A stretch of 64,000 nucleotides of DNA from Bathymodiolus brooksi (Eukaryota > Mollusca > Bivalvia > Mytilida > Modiolidae): positions 59,966,369-60,030,368 of the forward strand of contig OY804588.1 of NCBI GenBank assembly GCA_963680875.1. Reading direction: 5' to 3'. The notes under the pieces were generated by a model. The model saw only the letters and a program-made list of their open reading frames with translations, was not told the DNA's origin and searched no databases. Below are positions 1 to 64,000 of the stretch, in pieces. Position 1 is the first letter of the stretch. Each line of letters starts with the position of its first letter. Position numbers and translations under genes: made by a program.

Positions 1-180
1 AACCTGCCCATGCGATCACCTCTATTAAGCAGTCACCTGTATTAATAGGTCACTTTTTTCTTATCCTATCATAGACAATTTCATATGAAATGAAGCTCTT
101 TAAAGAGGTCACCTGTCTTATAAGGACACTTTTTCTTTGTCCCAAAGGTGACCTCTTAATACAGGTTTCACTGAATATTG
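1..180. repeat. Dispersed repeat with alternating 'aggtcacct' units, in VARS1 intron 23
   Basis: AT-rich segment built of degenerate blocks such as 'cacctctattaagc' and 'gacctcttaatacagg'. The same family recurs at about 37220-37590, 43860-44040 and 49140-49220, so it is an interspersed repeat, not a gene. Confidence 0.6.
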
Positions 181-197
181 ATTTTTTTATTACATAC

Positions 198-53351
<53,154 letters not shown>

Positions 53352-53504
53352 TGTTTCTCTGTATATGGATTATATGTGTATGTTTCTGATTTATAAGGCT
53401 GTATGATGTAATCACTATTTTTCTTGATGCAATATTAGGAAATTGGGCCAATTTAACTATTTAACTGATAATTTTGTTTAGTTCATTTGGATTGCAGCAT
53501 ACAC
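53352..53504. promoter_or_regulatory. Possible VARS1 promoter / divergent intergenic region
   Basis: 153 nt between the VARS1 start and the first Met of a short plus-strand open frame. No TATA box is obvious. The assignment rests only on position. Confidence 0.35.
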
Positions 53505-53610
53505 ATGGCTGACCCGGAAGTGAAACCTATAAAAGTAAATGCTGATCCGTATCGGTCAGATTTAGACCGGAATCACCGTATCTGCAGATATTATAGCTCT
53601 GATTTTGGCC
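53505..53610 (+). other. Short plus-strand open frame of unknown nature, cut by a MITE
   Basis: MADPEVKPIKVNADPYRSDL and then DRNHRICRYYSSDFG read from a Met at 53505, preceded by an acceptor-like 'ttggattgcag'. The composition looks protein-like and differs from nearby AT-rich DNA. The frame is interrupted by the hairpin element at 53610; without it, it would end soon after in a Lys/Gln-rich run. It may be a first exon of a divergent gene or its remnant. I do not recognise a family. Confidence 0.35.
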
Positions 53611-53872
53611 ACAGGCACTTGGGTCCAGGATTTTTTTTCTCCATTTTATCAATAAAATGTGCATCTACAACGTATATGAACCCGCTTGACATGCTTCGTT
53701 GTGAAATAAACGCCTTTATGAACTATGCCCCAGATATTAGGAAAATGGGGCATAGTTCATAAAGGCGTTTATTTCACAACGAAACATGTCAAACGGGTTC
53801 ATATACATTTGTAGATGCACATTTTATTGATAAAATTGAAGAAAACAAATATCCTGGACCCAAGTGCCTGTG
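53610..53872. mobile_element. Foldback MITE, 263 bp, hAT-like
   Basis: Almost the entire element is two arms of about 122 bp around a short loop near 53735. Ends CACAGGCACTTGG / CCAAGTGCCTGTG; flanked by ATTTTGGC on both sides (53602-53609, 53873-53880), an 8-bp target duplication. Confidence 0.9.
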
Positions 53873-54024
53873 ATTTTGGCAACAAACAAAAAAAAACTAA
53901 ATAATCTTGCTAAATATATACGACATATCAAGATAAAAAAAAATTAAATGATAGCGCGCTTCATACAAAATGTGCTTCGGTCCACGCTTTTACACGCCAA
54001 TAAAACTACAAAAAAATGCATTCA

Positions 54025-54275
54025 ATTCTTAAGTGCTGACCATATGCTTTTATTTGTTGATGATGTTGTAACCTCCTGACCTCAAATCAAGATCTCTGAT
54101 TGGTCAGAGATAAAATGTATCATGATCCTTGCTGTACAGAATAGAACATGTTCTATCCCAAAGTGTGTATCATGCAACCTCTAAAAGTTGCATGATACAG
54201 AGTAATAGCACTGTTTACACTGTATTTTTTTGGTTTATGATACAAGTATCATGATACTTGCTTTACCGTGTAGAG
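54025..54275. repeat. About 240-bp direct repeat, copy 1
   Basis: Nearly identical to 54490-54740 ('tcaaatcaagatctctgatt', 'gaacatgttctatcccaaag'). Contains the hairpin gtatcatgcaac/gttgcatgatac and the palindrome tgatacaagtatca. Confidence 0.9.
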
Positions 54276-54489
54276 GCCCGGCCTGCATGACCCTTGTCAG
54301 TTTTATTTTGTTTACACACTAAATCAAGTCAGTAGCATGTTTCATGCAGAATTTTTTTACAAATTGTTCCCGCCAAAATGGAGAAACCTGACAATTAAGA
54401 CATTATCATACAAATTGAGGAGACTCTCCATCTGTTCATTTGACCAAATAACATCACTACTTTTTCCGCCTTTCCAGTCATGTTTTATT

Positions 54490-54740
54490 TATGATGTGCT
54501 GACCATGTGCTTTTATTTGTTGATGATGTTGTAACCTCCTGACCTCAAATCAAGATCTCTGATTGGTCAGACATAAAATGTATCGTGATCCTTGCTGTAC
54601 AGAATAGAACATGTTCTATCCCAAAGTGTGTATCATGCAACTTCTAAAAGTTGCATGATACAGAGTAATAGCACTGTTTACACTGTATTTTTTGGTTTAT
54701 GATACAAGTATCATAATACTTGCTTTACCGTGTAACAGGG
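54490..54740. repeat. About 240-bp direct repeat, copy 2
   Basis: Second copy, about 460 bp downstream of the first. Both end at 'ttgctttaccgtgta'. Confidence 0.9.
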
Positions 54741-54884
54741 GCTTATCAGGGCATTAAGAAAATAAAAATTTAAACAGCAATGGAAAGCAATTTCATCAAT
54801 ATCAACAAAAAAGGTGTACCTGTATGTTTGAGTGTACATACCACAAGGATGATTCATGACATTAACAATAGTATTTCTATAAGA

Positions 54885-55120
54885 AAAGTTTGAAGATACC
54901 AAAGGGGTAATCAGACCGTAAATCGAGAAAGGACAGACAATACCATGGCCAAAAGAAAAAGTACAAAAAGACAAACAATAATCTACAAAACAAGACACAG
55001 AATGCTAAAGATCGAGCAACTGGTTCTTAAGAAAATTATTATTTTAATACTGTCACTATTGCAGTCTATCTGAACCCCAAAGGCGCGGACTCCATGTAGC
55101 ATGGGTCTTCGTTTGTATAG
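54885..55120. repeat. Dispersed repeat, copy 1 ('gaaaggacagacaataccat' type)
   Basis: 'gtaaatcgagaaaggacaga' and 'gctaaagatcgagcaact' match 55640-55765. I believe this is a repeat common in bivalve genomes; class unknown. Confidence 0.6.
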
Positions 55121-55559
55121 AGTTTTACTTTATCTCCATTTCACAATGCTAATTCACACTAAATACTACCGTATAAGTGGGGTTTTTTCTCGGCAGCCAA
55201 ATTTCGCGATTTTCTTCCAAATTGGTGGAATATTTTTTAGCGGTATTTAATTTTCACGATCCTCAATTTTAACCAAAATAAAATTTTAGCGGAATGACCG
55301 TTATGTTAAAAAAAACCCACAGTATTTGAATTGTTTGAACAACAATTCAATATAGGAAATGTCTTTAAGTAAATTGAGTAAGAGCTTTTAGTATGCGATC
55401 GTCGGTATTTTAAAATTGTAGACATTTTCATTAATAGAAAATTACATAATGGCATTTTGATATACTTTTAATACAAAAATGTATATCATTATAGGACATC
55501 TTCATAGCTGTTTCTTACGAATTCTGTTTTTAATGTTCTGAATTAGTGTATGTTAATCT

Positions 55560-55915
55560 TTGGACCCCGTAGACCTTTCATAGGTCTTCATTTGTGCATA
55601 TATGAATCTGCTTGGCATAATGATTCATTTCATTTGCAAGAATAGTTTGAAGATATCAAAGATGTCATCAGAAGCTGTATATCGAAGGAGGACAGACAAC
55701 ACAATGGCCTACGATCTACAAAACACTGCACAGAAAACTAAAGATCGAGCAACACAAACCCCATTAAAGCCGGGGATGAACTCCAGTGCTCCGGAAGGAT
55801 AAGCAGTTCCTGCTCCACTAGTATTTCAGATCTTGCTTTGAAGAAAATATGTGTTTAACATTTTCACTTTTGCTGTCTATGTTACATTTTGGACCCAAAT
55901 GGAACGAACCCCAAT
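55560..55915. repeat. Dispersed repeats, copy 2 and neighbour
   Basis: 'ggaggacagacaacacaatg', 'aaactaaagatcgagcaaca' and 'ggataagcagttcctgctcc' continue the family at 54.9 kb. From 55838 the family shared with 51.9 kb follows. An open frame runs on to 56192 but has no convincing homology. Confidence 0.55.
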
Positions 55916-56289
55916 TAACCTGGACCTTCAGTTGTGCATCCGTGAATATTCTTATGATCCAAGCACTACAATATCATTTGACCAGCCCTACGCGTCCCCA
56001 AGTAAATCTGCATTTGCGACCGTCAAATCGCCAACTGTCGCCGGCAACTCTTCAAATACAACACAGCTACTAGTATTTCTTAAATATTTTGACCAATCAA
56101 ACAACTTCCTTGGCGTATACTCAGTTTTGATACCAAAGGATTTAGTAGGTCCATTGCTGATTGGTCGATTGAAAACATATACCTTGATGTGACCTCAAAT
56201 TTTAATTAGATTGCCTTTGAGTAAGAGTTCTAGCAACAATGTCAACTTTAGAAATCATGATGATAAAATATGGAAATTTAAACAAACTG

Positions 56290-56622
56290 AGTGAGTGAGT
56301 GATCGTTGTGATCATGTCGAGAACAAGTTAATTTTCAATGAAATGATGATAAGGTCCGCTTTGTATTAGACCAACACGCTTAGTTGGATTGTTATAGTGC
56401 TAGCTCACTGAAACAACAGTCCGCGGTTAGACAGGTCGCCCCACTCAGACACATTATCCCGATTACGAGCCAACCAGTGTTTGCTCTTTCTCCTTAAGGC
56501 TGCGTGCCTAGCGGAGAATACCAATTTTAAAGTCTTTGGTTTGACCCGATCGGGGCTCGAACCCACGATCTACCACACTCGAGGCGAGCACGCTAACCAT
56601 TACACCACCGATGCAGTTAAAG
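56290..56622 (-). mobile_element. SINE family B
   Basis: Nearly full length. The reverse tRNA-like head 'gatcggggctcgaacccacg' (B box reverse: gggttcgagccc) is the best preserved in the window, with 'taaccattacaccaccgatg' as reversed A box. Confidence 0.87.
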
Positions 56623-56849
56623 CAGATATATATTGGTTTATCTAAAGAATACTTGCAGACATACAAATAGGAACAACGTATACTCTTTGCAACTAAATAC
56701 ATACTTGCTGCCTTTGGTGGAGGGTTGCAATGAGCATTATCAGATTTTATATATTGGTTTTGACAAAGTACCTTTTGCAGAATTCTGCATCTTCTTACTG
56801 AAATATTGCTGAAAGTGGTTTTAAACACAATATACCTTTACATGCTTTA

Positions 56850-57108
56850 TAGGGCCCGGGTGGCTCAATGAGTTAGGTAGTTGGATTACCTAACAACTCA
56901 TACAAGCCTATCACCAATACGGTGTGGGTTCGCGCCCGGCTTTACAAAAAAGGGTGCACTCGACTCGCAACCGCAAGTGATAAAGTTTGCCAGTTGCTTG
57001 CACATGGTCGGTGGTTCTCTTTGGGTACTCTGGCTTCTTCCACCACTAAAACTGGTCGCCATGATATAGCTGAAATATTGATGAAAGTGGCGTTAAACAC
57101 CAAAAATC
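56850..57108 (+). mobile_element. SINE family A, tRNA-headed subfamily
   Basis: Twin of 36499-36770 ('gggcccgggtggctcaatga', 'gtgggttcgcgcccggct'). Confidence 0.87.
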
Positions 57109-57604
57109 AAATCAATTCATTTTACATGTCTTACTGTTCTCTCTTATATGAAATTACCTTTTAGAATTCGATTCTTTTTACTTTCTCACTGCATGTGTTG
57201 TTTGATATAGAGATGACATTTTAAGAAAAGGCAATATGTATACTATATTTATTTAATTCATTCGTATCCAAATTTTAATTTCTTTACCGACATTTTAGGC
57301 CACTGGACTTTCTGCAGCCAAGTTGAAAATAATCTTATTATTGGATAGTTAATATATTTTATACCCTCTAATTTATTTTAGGTTTGACAACCCATGAAAT
57401 ACCGGGTCATTCAAACCAGTAATAACAGCATTGCCATTTAGAACAAATCAGTGCAACTTTAAGCATCCATTTTGAATTTCAGTGAAAGGATGTATTGTGC
57501 CGCATTATTATTGCATTCTAGCATATTTTGACATTCATAATTTGCCAGTGTCTCTGGATTGTCCATTCTTGATTTCCTCTTCGGGCTTGACATTCATTTG
57601 CCTG

Positions 57605-57700
57605 CCACAACCAGTGCCGGATTTACCATTGTGTTTAGGTATGCTTAAGCACAGGGCCCCGTTGGCCAGAGGAGGGGGGGGGGGCATCTTCCTGCCAAAA
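57605..57700 (+). repeat. Repeat fragment of the 'gtgccggatttaccattgtg' family
   Basis: Shares 'tgcttaagcacagggccccg' with the complete element at 60753-61005. Followed by a G tract. The other DNA at 57110-58560 shows no gene that I can support. Confidence 0.65.
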
Positions 57701-58602
57701 GAAATGATGGATTTTTACTTATGTGGTGCGATTTTAAATTTGAAGGCATTCTGTTTCGGAGCGATTCCAGACATAATGATAGAGTTGATAGTCTATGGGA
57801 GTGTGCCACAAAGCAGGCAGTCATGACAGTGGCTCAGTGGCATAGAAACAAAATTATTAGGAGTCTCTGGTTATTGGCAAAACAAATGTTTAAGATGGAT
57901 TCATACTTACGTGGTGCAATTTTAAATTTGACGGCGTTCTGTTCAATTCGGACCCTTATAGAAGAATGTATTAGCATAAATACTGGAGCAGTGAAAAACA
58001 ACACTGCTGCTCAAAATAGCTATTGATAGAAATTTACCTTAAGAACTTGTATGGTGAGTTGCCTTGGGACTGTGGTCTGTGTGCTCACCCGTACTTCGAT
58101 CAAGATGAAGTGGCCTGAGCTTTTGACACACGTGTGAACCGGCCTTAAAGATACTTTTACAATTATGGCACCTGAATCTGGGGGAGGGGAGGGGTGTGTG
58201 GCAACCATGCAAACAGATATAAAAAAAATTACAATGTAATTTCGAATATGACAAAGAGCACGGTGAGTTGGCACTATTTCATAGTACTTGTATTGTATGA
58301 AAAATCCAGTGCCCCTGAACTCTGCTAAACCGGCGATGTACCGAGAAGTCGAAATTACTTAATCACGGGTTATTGTCCGATGTAATGTCTATTAACATGG
58401 ACACACACGTGAACGTGTCTTATATAACAACAGTAACGGTAGATTTCATAACGTGTGTCCGTTTTGGTTAAGTACTGAAGAAGATTAGATTGTCTTCTAA
58501 ATTGTCCTGTAGTCAAAACACCAACACGTGTTTTTAAATGTGTGCGGCAAAAGTTACCGAAACATTGCTGATAAAGCTATTTCATAACGATTTCTGACTC
58601 CC

Positions 58603-58609
58603 TATATAA
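58603..58609 (+). promoter_or_regulatory. TATA box of the heme-binding protein gene
   Basis: CCTATATAAATGG stands about 28 nt upstream of 'cttcattctcag', an initiator-like word. Confidence 0.6.
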
Positions 58610-58630
58610 ATGGCAGACAAACACTTCATT

Positions 58631-58676
58631 CTCAGAACTCAAAATCTAAGTTCATGCTCAACACAAAAAACCTAAG
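58631..58676 (+). other. Probable non-coding exon 1 of the heme-binding protein gene
   Basis: Follows the TATA box at the expected distance and ends in CCTAAG|GTAAGT, a consensus donor. It would be spliced to the acceptor ..TTTTACAG at 59608, nine nt before the start codon. The start of this exon is an estimate. Confidence 0.5.
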
Positions 58677-59091
58677 GTAAGTGGTGTATACTATTTTTAT
58701 ACAGTAATTTTCGCTTCTTCGAGGGATATAATATATATTATATCCGAGTTGATTGATTGGTTAAAAAAGGGAAAAAGGGGAAACCCTAATGCAGTTTTAA
58801 TTTTTTGGCATTTTATTTCGAAATATTTTACTAAATAGAGTAAATTCACCGATCAAAGAAAAAAATTCATCTCTGATACATACATCTTGGATTATAAAAT
58901 GTTTCTCAAACTCGGAAAAATGGTAAATGCACAATCTTTTGCAACATATTCCAGTCAATCTAGATGAGAAGCAAAAGAAATGTTTGTTTTGAAACACCAA
59001 AATATGAACGGGATTTGAAATTTATGCAAAGATAATCCATTTTGAAATCGGATGTAGTCTTAAATAATAACCATCAAGTCATATTGTACTC

Positions 59092-59320
59092 ATCCGCATC
59101 GGTGGTGTAATGGTTAGTGTGCTTACCTCGAGTGTAGTAGATCGTGGGTTCGAGCCTCGGACGGGTCAAATTTAAGACTATAAAATTGGTATTTGTTACT
59201 TCTCCACTAAGCACGCAACATTCAGGAGAGAAAGAGCAATGACTGGTTGTCTCGACATCAGGATAATATGTCCAAGTAGAGCGACATGTCTACCCGCGAA
59301 ATGTTGTTTCAGCGAGCTAG
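59092..59320 (+). mobile_element. SINE family B, plus orientation
   Basis: 'catcggtggtgtaatggtta' (A box) and 'cgtgggttcgagcctcggac' (B box) head with body words to 'gaaatgttgtttcagcgagc'. A SINE in the first intron of the heme-binding gene, not a tRNA gene. Confidence 0.82.
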
Positions 59321-59617
59321 ACTGACATATGGTGCAGGTACTGCGTACTCATCGGGGGCACCTGAGTTCAAACCCCCGTTTTCAGTGTGGCTCGATCTGT
59401 AGTTTTCTGTGTAGATCGTTGTTTGTCCTTTTGTATTTTATTCGTTTGGCCATTTTGTTGTCTGCCATTCGATTAACGGCTTCCGTCTACCCCTTTTGGT
59501 ACCTCCAAACTTTTCTTCCAAATAAGAATTTCTCCTTATTTTGTTGCGAATAATTAACATGGGTAAACTAATTAATAGATTATACGCCAAATAAATACTT
59601 TTTTACAGAGTGCAATA

Positions 59618-59758
59618 ATGTTGCTGTTGTGCATATTATCGTCCGTATTGGTGTCAACCCTAGCCGCAGTAGCTACGTCTCATGGACATATTCAACAGAC
59701 ACCAGCTTTTTGTCACGAATTAGATTGTCCAAGATATACTGTAGTTCAATCATTCAAG
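59618..59758 (+). CDS. SOUL protein coding exon 1 (signal peptide)
   Basis: Encodes the leader and the first strand of the SOUL fold (HELDCPRYTVVQSFK). Donor GTAAAT, phase 0. Confidence 0.88.
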
Positions 59759-62635
59759 GTAAATATTTATTAGATTTGTAATTTGTAAAAAGAAATGGTC
59801 AAAAATCGCCACAAGTTTTGGACGATAATTTGGATGATTACTATACATGTATATATATTAAATTCTATCGAACGCTACAATTGTATTTCTAAAAGTAACA
59901 AATGCACTGCATCAGTGATGAAATGGTTAGCGTGCTCGAGTGCCGCAAGATGGCGGGTTCGAGCCCGGGTCGGGTCAAACAAATTAAAGACTAAACTGGT
60001 CGCGGTTCGGAATCGAGATGTGTCCCAGTGGAAAGATGTCTACCCGCGGACTGTTGTAGCACTATACATATTAAACTAAGCCTGTTTGCTTGGTACAAAG
60101 CAGACATCATACTCCTCTCATGGAAATGTATCTTGTTCTCGCCATGATATGGCTGAACTATTGCTCATTTGACGTTAATCAACAACCAACAAGCTATTTT
60201 CAACATAGATATGTTTAGTGTAACTTGACGTATTCCCCAAAAATAACAAAATTGTGGTCTGTTTGATTTGCAAGATATGAAAGGACACAGAAATAGATAA
60301 ATATGAAATGACATAATGATGTCAATGACTTGAGGGAGATTTTCCCGTGTATTCCGATCGTTTCAACCAATAAAACTGATTGTCATATAATATGCATACT
60401 GAAATAATGTTGAAACTGGCATAATCTCCCATAACACAACTGAACTACAGACTTCAAAACATTTAAAAAAAGAAAGAAAAAAAAAAGATGATTAATCTTG
60501 TGCACTGTTTAATTACAGGGTTATGAATTGAGAAAGTATGAAGAAACAAAATGGGTAGCGACCAACATAACCTCAATGTCATATACTGATGCTGACAACA
60601 GGGAACAATTTTTTAGATTATTTCACTATATTTCCGGAAATAATACATCACGTAAGTTGTAGCCATGCTTATTTAAGAATACTCAGGAAAATGTTTCGTC
60701 TTTGCTGATATTAGCATGGATCACAGCATCATTAATGTTTCAGTTTTATGTAGTGCCGGATTTACCATTGTGCTTAAGCACAGGGCCCCGTTGGCCATGG
60801 GGTGGGAGGGCATCTTCCTGCCAAATATTTCGAGTTTGTTGCAGACGCATTGTTCGTGTCTGACCTAATATAACATATATTTTAACTATTCCTAAATTTC
60901 CTGAGCATGTATACCTACCAGGTCTACCTCCTTCAGGGCCCAAGAAAGGGGCCTCATAACTTAACTAGCACAGGGCCTCATTTGTTCTAAATCCGGTACT
61001 GGTTTTATGCATCTTGTAAGAGCAATTTGCACAATTGGTAAATATCTGTGGGTTGCAAGAAAGTACTACAAACGAAAGCTACAAAGTGCTAGTAATGTTT
61101 CTAATAATAGTTCCTAATTCAGTAGACACTGTAAAACAGTTTTATTATACCAACGTTTCAAAGAAAATGTCCATTAAATATTTCTTTCTACTGCAAGAAG
61201 TCATTGGTTTTGTTTGATCATAAAATCTGGAGACACTTTTCCCTGAATCAAAATATATCATTTCATTTTATTTCCATGGCAAGGTAGGTGACAATATTAT
61301 GATTTGAATATCTGAAGCTAGGAAGTTTCATTGTAATTGCTATGAGAAACAAGGCATACAAATTAATTAAATGAAAGAAAAAAGAAACTTTAAGCAGTTG
61401 TTTTTAACAATTTTAATGTTTTTTTGTTTGTTTTTTGTTTTATAATAGATATGAAGATTCCTATGACTGCCCCTGTAGTTAAAACTGTAATACATGGAGC
61501 TGGACCTGCATGTGAAGCCACATTTATTGAACATTTCATGATTCCACATAATATGCAGACAAACACACCACAACCTACAGATCCCAAGGCATACCTAGTC
61601 ACCATGCCTTCAATGAATATTTATGTCAAGTAAGTTATTTTATCATGCTCAGAGGCATGGGAATGGACCGGAAAGGGGGCAAACTTTAGGGATGGACCTG
61701 AAAGTGGAGGGGGTCAAGCTTTTGAAGTGAACCAAAAGGGTGTGCGTGTGTATGTTTCTTGAATTCAGTAACATATGTTGTCAGTAGCAAGAATATATAT
61801 AAAGTTGATTGGGCCAATGGTTCCTCATATTATATATATGTATAGTTTTCTGTTTTATTTTCAATGAGTATTTTTCGGGGGAGGGGGGGGGGGGGGGTAT
61901 ATTTTAATAATTGCCTTTTTAAAACAATAAATTATTATTGAGACCAAACTCGATTTACATTTAATAAAATAACAAACATACATCAACAGATGTTAGGCCC
62001 CCACCCCCGCATTTCCGCTAACCCTATAGCTATCAACCCTAATATTTAGGGCCTATCCTAAAATTTTCATTGTCATTTTTGCACAAGCAATGTTAAAAGT
62101 CAGATCCTTGTCCTGTATAACCTAGATAAAAAAAATTAAAAAAGACAAATATTTTCTTTGCCTCCCCATCTCATTTTTTTTCCAATGCTAGTGGTAGCAG
62201 TGAAATAACACTGTTATGTTTTTTTTGTCTTAAACATAAAGTATCTCCCATTTCCATATATTTAAATGTGAATCATTTCTCATACACTGGGAGTGCAATC
62301 TAATTAATTAAAATTTAATTTAGATCTTTAACTTTGTCCCCTCCCCCTTTTTTTAATATGTCACTTTATTGGCCACATGTCAGAAAAAGGAGAGCAATTT
62401 AAGGTCTAATTTCAATTCGATTGTTGCAGGCATCAAAATGTAAAAATCTAATTTTTTTTCCAGATCATATCCGGGTAGACCATCAATGTTGGAGAAGGTA
62501 CATAAAATGGACGAACTTGCACAGGAAATAGGAAACGACAAGTTATATGACAATACTTTATATTACTTTGCTGGCTATGATGGCCCTTACGCTTTAAATA
62601 GGCATAATGAAGTATGGCTGAAAGCCATGCATTAA
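59618..62635 (+). CDS. Secreted SOUL/HEBP-family heme-binding protein, four coding exons
   Basis: Exons 59618-59758, 60519-60651, 61449-61629 and 62464-62635 join in phase (627 nt, 208 residues plus stop). Residues 1-20 (MLLLCILSSVLVSTLAAVAT) look like a signal peptide. The SOUL domain follows: CHELDCPRYTVVQSF, YELRKYEETKWVATN, the hallmark MKIPMTAPVV, FMIPHN, and the C-terminal tract with YYFAGYDGPYALNRHNEVWL. SOUL proteins bind heme or porphyrin. Length and the MKIxMTAPV motif fit HEBP2-like members. The secretory leader suggests an extracellular or luminal role, not the cytosolic one of HEBP1. The start is the only Met before the hydrophobic leader. Confidence 0.92.
59905..60180 (+). mobile_element. 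SINE family B, plus orientation
   Basis: 'gcatcagtgatgaaatggtt' head and 'gcgggttcgagcccgggtcg' B box, with the body to 'gatatggctgaactattgct'. In an intron of the heme-binding gene. Confidence 0.82.
60519..60651 (+). CDS. SOUL protein coding exon 2
   Basis: GYELRKYEETKWVATNITSM onwards to ISGNNTS; acceptor ..AATTACAG, donor GTAAGT. N-glycosylation-type sites NIT and NNTS fit a secreted protein. Confidence 0.92.
60753..61005. mobile_element. Small MITE with 'agtgccggattta' ends
   Basis: Left 'agtgccggatttaccattgt' and right 'tctaaatccggtactgg' are imperfect inverted repeats of about 14 bp. About 250 bp; no clear target duplication could be fixed. Confidence 0.55.
61449..61629 (+). CDS. SOUL protein coding exon 3 (MKIPMTAPV)
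   Basis: Carries the family signature MKIPMTAPVVKTV and FMIPHNMQTN. Acceptor ..TATAATAG, donor GTAAGT, ends in phase 2. Confidence 0.95.
61868..61898 (+). repeat. G-rich tract (G-quadruplex type)
   Basis: Long run of G with one A (gggggagggggggg...). In an intron of the heme-binding gene. A shorter G tract is at 57668-57683. Confidence 0.8.
62464..62635 (+). CDS. SOUL protein last exon
   Basis: Encodes SYPGRPSMLEKVHKMDELAQ to HNEVWLKAMH and stop TAA at 62633. Acceptor ..TTTTTCCAG. Confidence 0.93.
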
Positions 62636-64000
62636 ATAATTAAATTTCATGATCAATTATCATATTTGTTTTTTGTACTAATTGTTTGTTGTTGGTTTTT
62701 TTTTTAATTTTTTTTTAAATTTTTTTTTTTTAAATTTAGGTTATTGGTAGTGACTACAATAGTTTCTATCTTATAAGACCCCTCCCACCAAAGGCCAAAT
62801 ATCAGATGCAGTTATTTAGTAAAACACTACTAATGTCCCCCTTCATGCGATGCCACCCTTCTTATATGGCCACTTTTCCATTGCAGAAGGGGTGGCCTTA
62901 TAAGAGAGGGATTACTGTGCCAATTTATTTGGGGAGGGAAACCTGCAGTTATAACAACTTACTGACGAAACTATATGTCTAGAAAATTTAATACCAGAGA
63001 ATCACAAAAAAATGCCACGGTTGTTTTTCAATGGTCCAGTTTTTTCAAAGAAGGAAGATTTTTGAAAGATTTTCTTACAAGGCTCTTATGTTAAACTTTG
63101 CCTGGTGGTGGTGGCCATCTTAGATTTCTAATCTCCCCCCAAAAATAAATTGTAAGAGACAATCCAATCTTTCATTTACAGTTTGGAATCAATCAAGTCT
63201 AGTTTATGAGAAAAAGCTTTTTTTTATTGATTTTGCTATGGGGTCTTATGCTAAACCATGTCATACAATGGTGACCATCTTTGATTTCCAACCAATAGAT
63301 ACACATAAATTTTGTAGAGGACCATTCCATCCAGGTTTGATTTCATCTGGATCATGGTTTCAGAATTGATGAGTTTTAAAACTGTCACCTGTGGAATCAA
63401 TCTTATGTTAAACTTTGTACTGCAGTAGTGGCAATCTTGGATTTCAGTACAAATAAAAAAGAAAACTCTGTAAGGTACCATCTAATGACCAAGTACAGTT
63501 TGGGTTTTATTGAGTATAATATTTCTGAGAAAAAGCTATGAAATTCTTCCTAGTGTTCTGTGGTGATGACAATCTTGATTTCCATTCAACACTAACAAAA
63601 TAGCCATACCTTGTATAGGCCCATCAAAAAAGCATAATTCACACCACATTAAAATCGAAACAACTTAATATTTCAGCCAATCAAATCACATTAGTGGCTC
63701 TGATGGCCATATTGAATTTCTGATCTGCTCAAATATCATAAATTTTGTCACGAAACATTCATACCAGGGTTTTTTCCATTTGACACAACAGTTTATGAAA
63801 ACTAAAAGAAAGTTGAAACAGTGATGGTCAACAATTCCACCAATATCAACAAAACAAACCACCATTCACCTCAAACAATTGACCACAAAAAGACCATGAT
63901 ATATGGTGTTGGCTAGGGACAGGAACAAAAATGTGACAGGGACTGATTGATGGAATTCATACCGAAGGCTCTCACTATTTCCAAATTAGGAGAAGAGATC
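62636..64000. other. 3' flank of the heme-binding gene: decayed repeats
   Basis: 62760-62920 has 'cttatatggccacttttcca' units (related to 50.2 kb). 63050-63750 consists of old 'gtggccatcttagatttcta' units with 'gtcttatgctaaaccatg', related to those at 8.8 and 26.2 kb. 63790-63930 is a reverse copy of the 0.6-kb family. From 63968 a CAGGGCTC-family element seems to begin. No gene seen. Confidence 0.5.

Noticed and set aside
55849..56192. 113-residue open frame (MERTPINLDLQL..., QLLVFLKYFDQS)
   Set aside because: It begins inside a dispersed repeat shared with 51.9 kb. The C-terminal half only faintly resembles the ubiquitin-like region of USP7-type proteins, too weak to call without a search.
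57482..58026. Two overlapping plus-strand frames of about 100 residues
   Set aside because: They run through a MITE fragment and a G tract; no homology, splice logic or codon bias seen.
59100..59165. tRNA gene candidates (also at 3903, 27380, 41261, 45600, 56560, 59930)
   Set aside because: A/B-box-like words are present, but they are the heads of SINE family B with body sequence attached and no complete cloverleaf.

Overview
The window is eukaryotic nuclear DNA, AT-rich and packed with interspersed and tandem repeats. It most likely comes from a mollusc, probably a bivalve. This rests on recognised repeat types: tRNA-derived SINEs, Helitron-like non-autonomous elements carrying tandem arrays, and the 'GGGAG(A/G)TAACTCC' repeat motif. 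No species can be fixed from the sequence alone.

Two host genes are supported. (1) Cytosolic valyl-tRNA synthetase (VARS1) runs on the minus strand from its start codon at 53351 to the left edge. I placed 23 coding exons with GT-AG borders and matching phases, giving 886 codons. The HIGH box, CP1 editing domain, KMSKS box and the start of the anticodon-binding domain are present; the C-terminal exons lie outside the window. (2) A secreted SOUL/HEBP-type heme-binding protein lies on the plus strand (coding 59618-62635, four coding exons, 208 residues), with a TATA box and a non-coding first exon at about 58.6 kb.

Most of the window is intron filled with mobile DNA. VARS1 intron 17 (7874-26863) holds a pogo/Tigger-type DNA transposon (ends at 8179 and 26167). 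A block of about 15.1 kb of Helitron-like elements and arrays (about 8.70-23.81 kb) splits it. That block carries a 52-bp array, a 24-bp minisatellite of about 4.5 kb that flips orientation at about 16.95 kb, two arrays of one roughly 312-bp satellite family, and dispersed 163-bp repeats. Intron 15 holds a nearly complete L1-like retrotransposon (29160-35052) with a 15-bp target-site duplication and a twin-priming inversion of its 5' part. Elsewhere there are many tRNA-derived SINEs of two families, hAT-like MITEs, palindromes and LINE tails.

The most unusual pattern is that three VARS1 exons (11, 17 and 18) each have their 3' end and splice donor tandemly duplicated into the following intron, with periods of about 79, 53 and 41 bp. 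Nothing looks like an operon, a CRISPR array or a prokaryotic system. The novelty lies in how repeats are built and expanded around a housekeeping gene.
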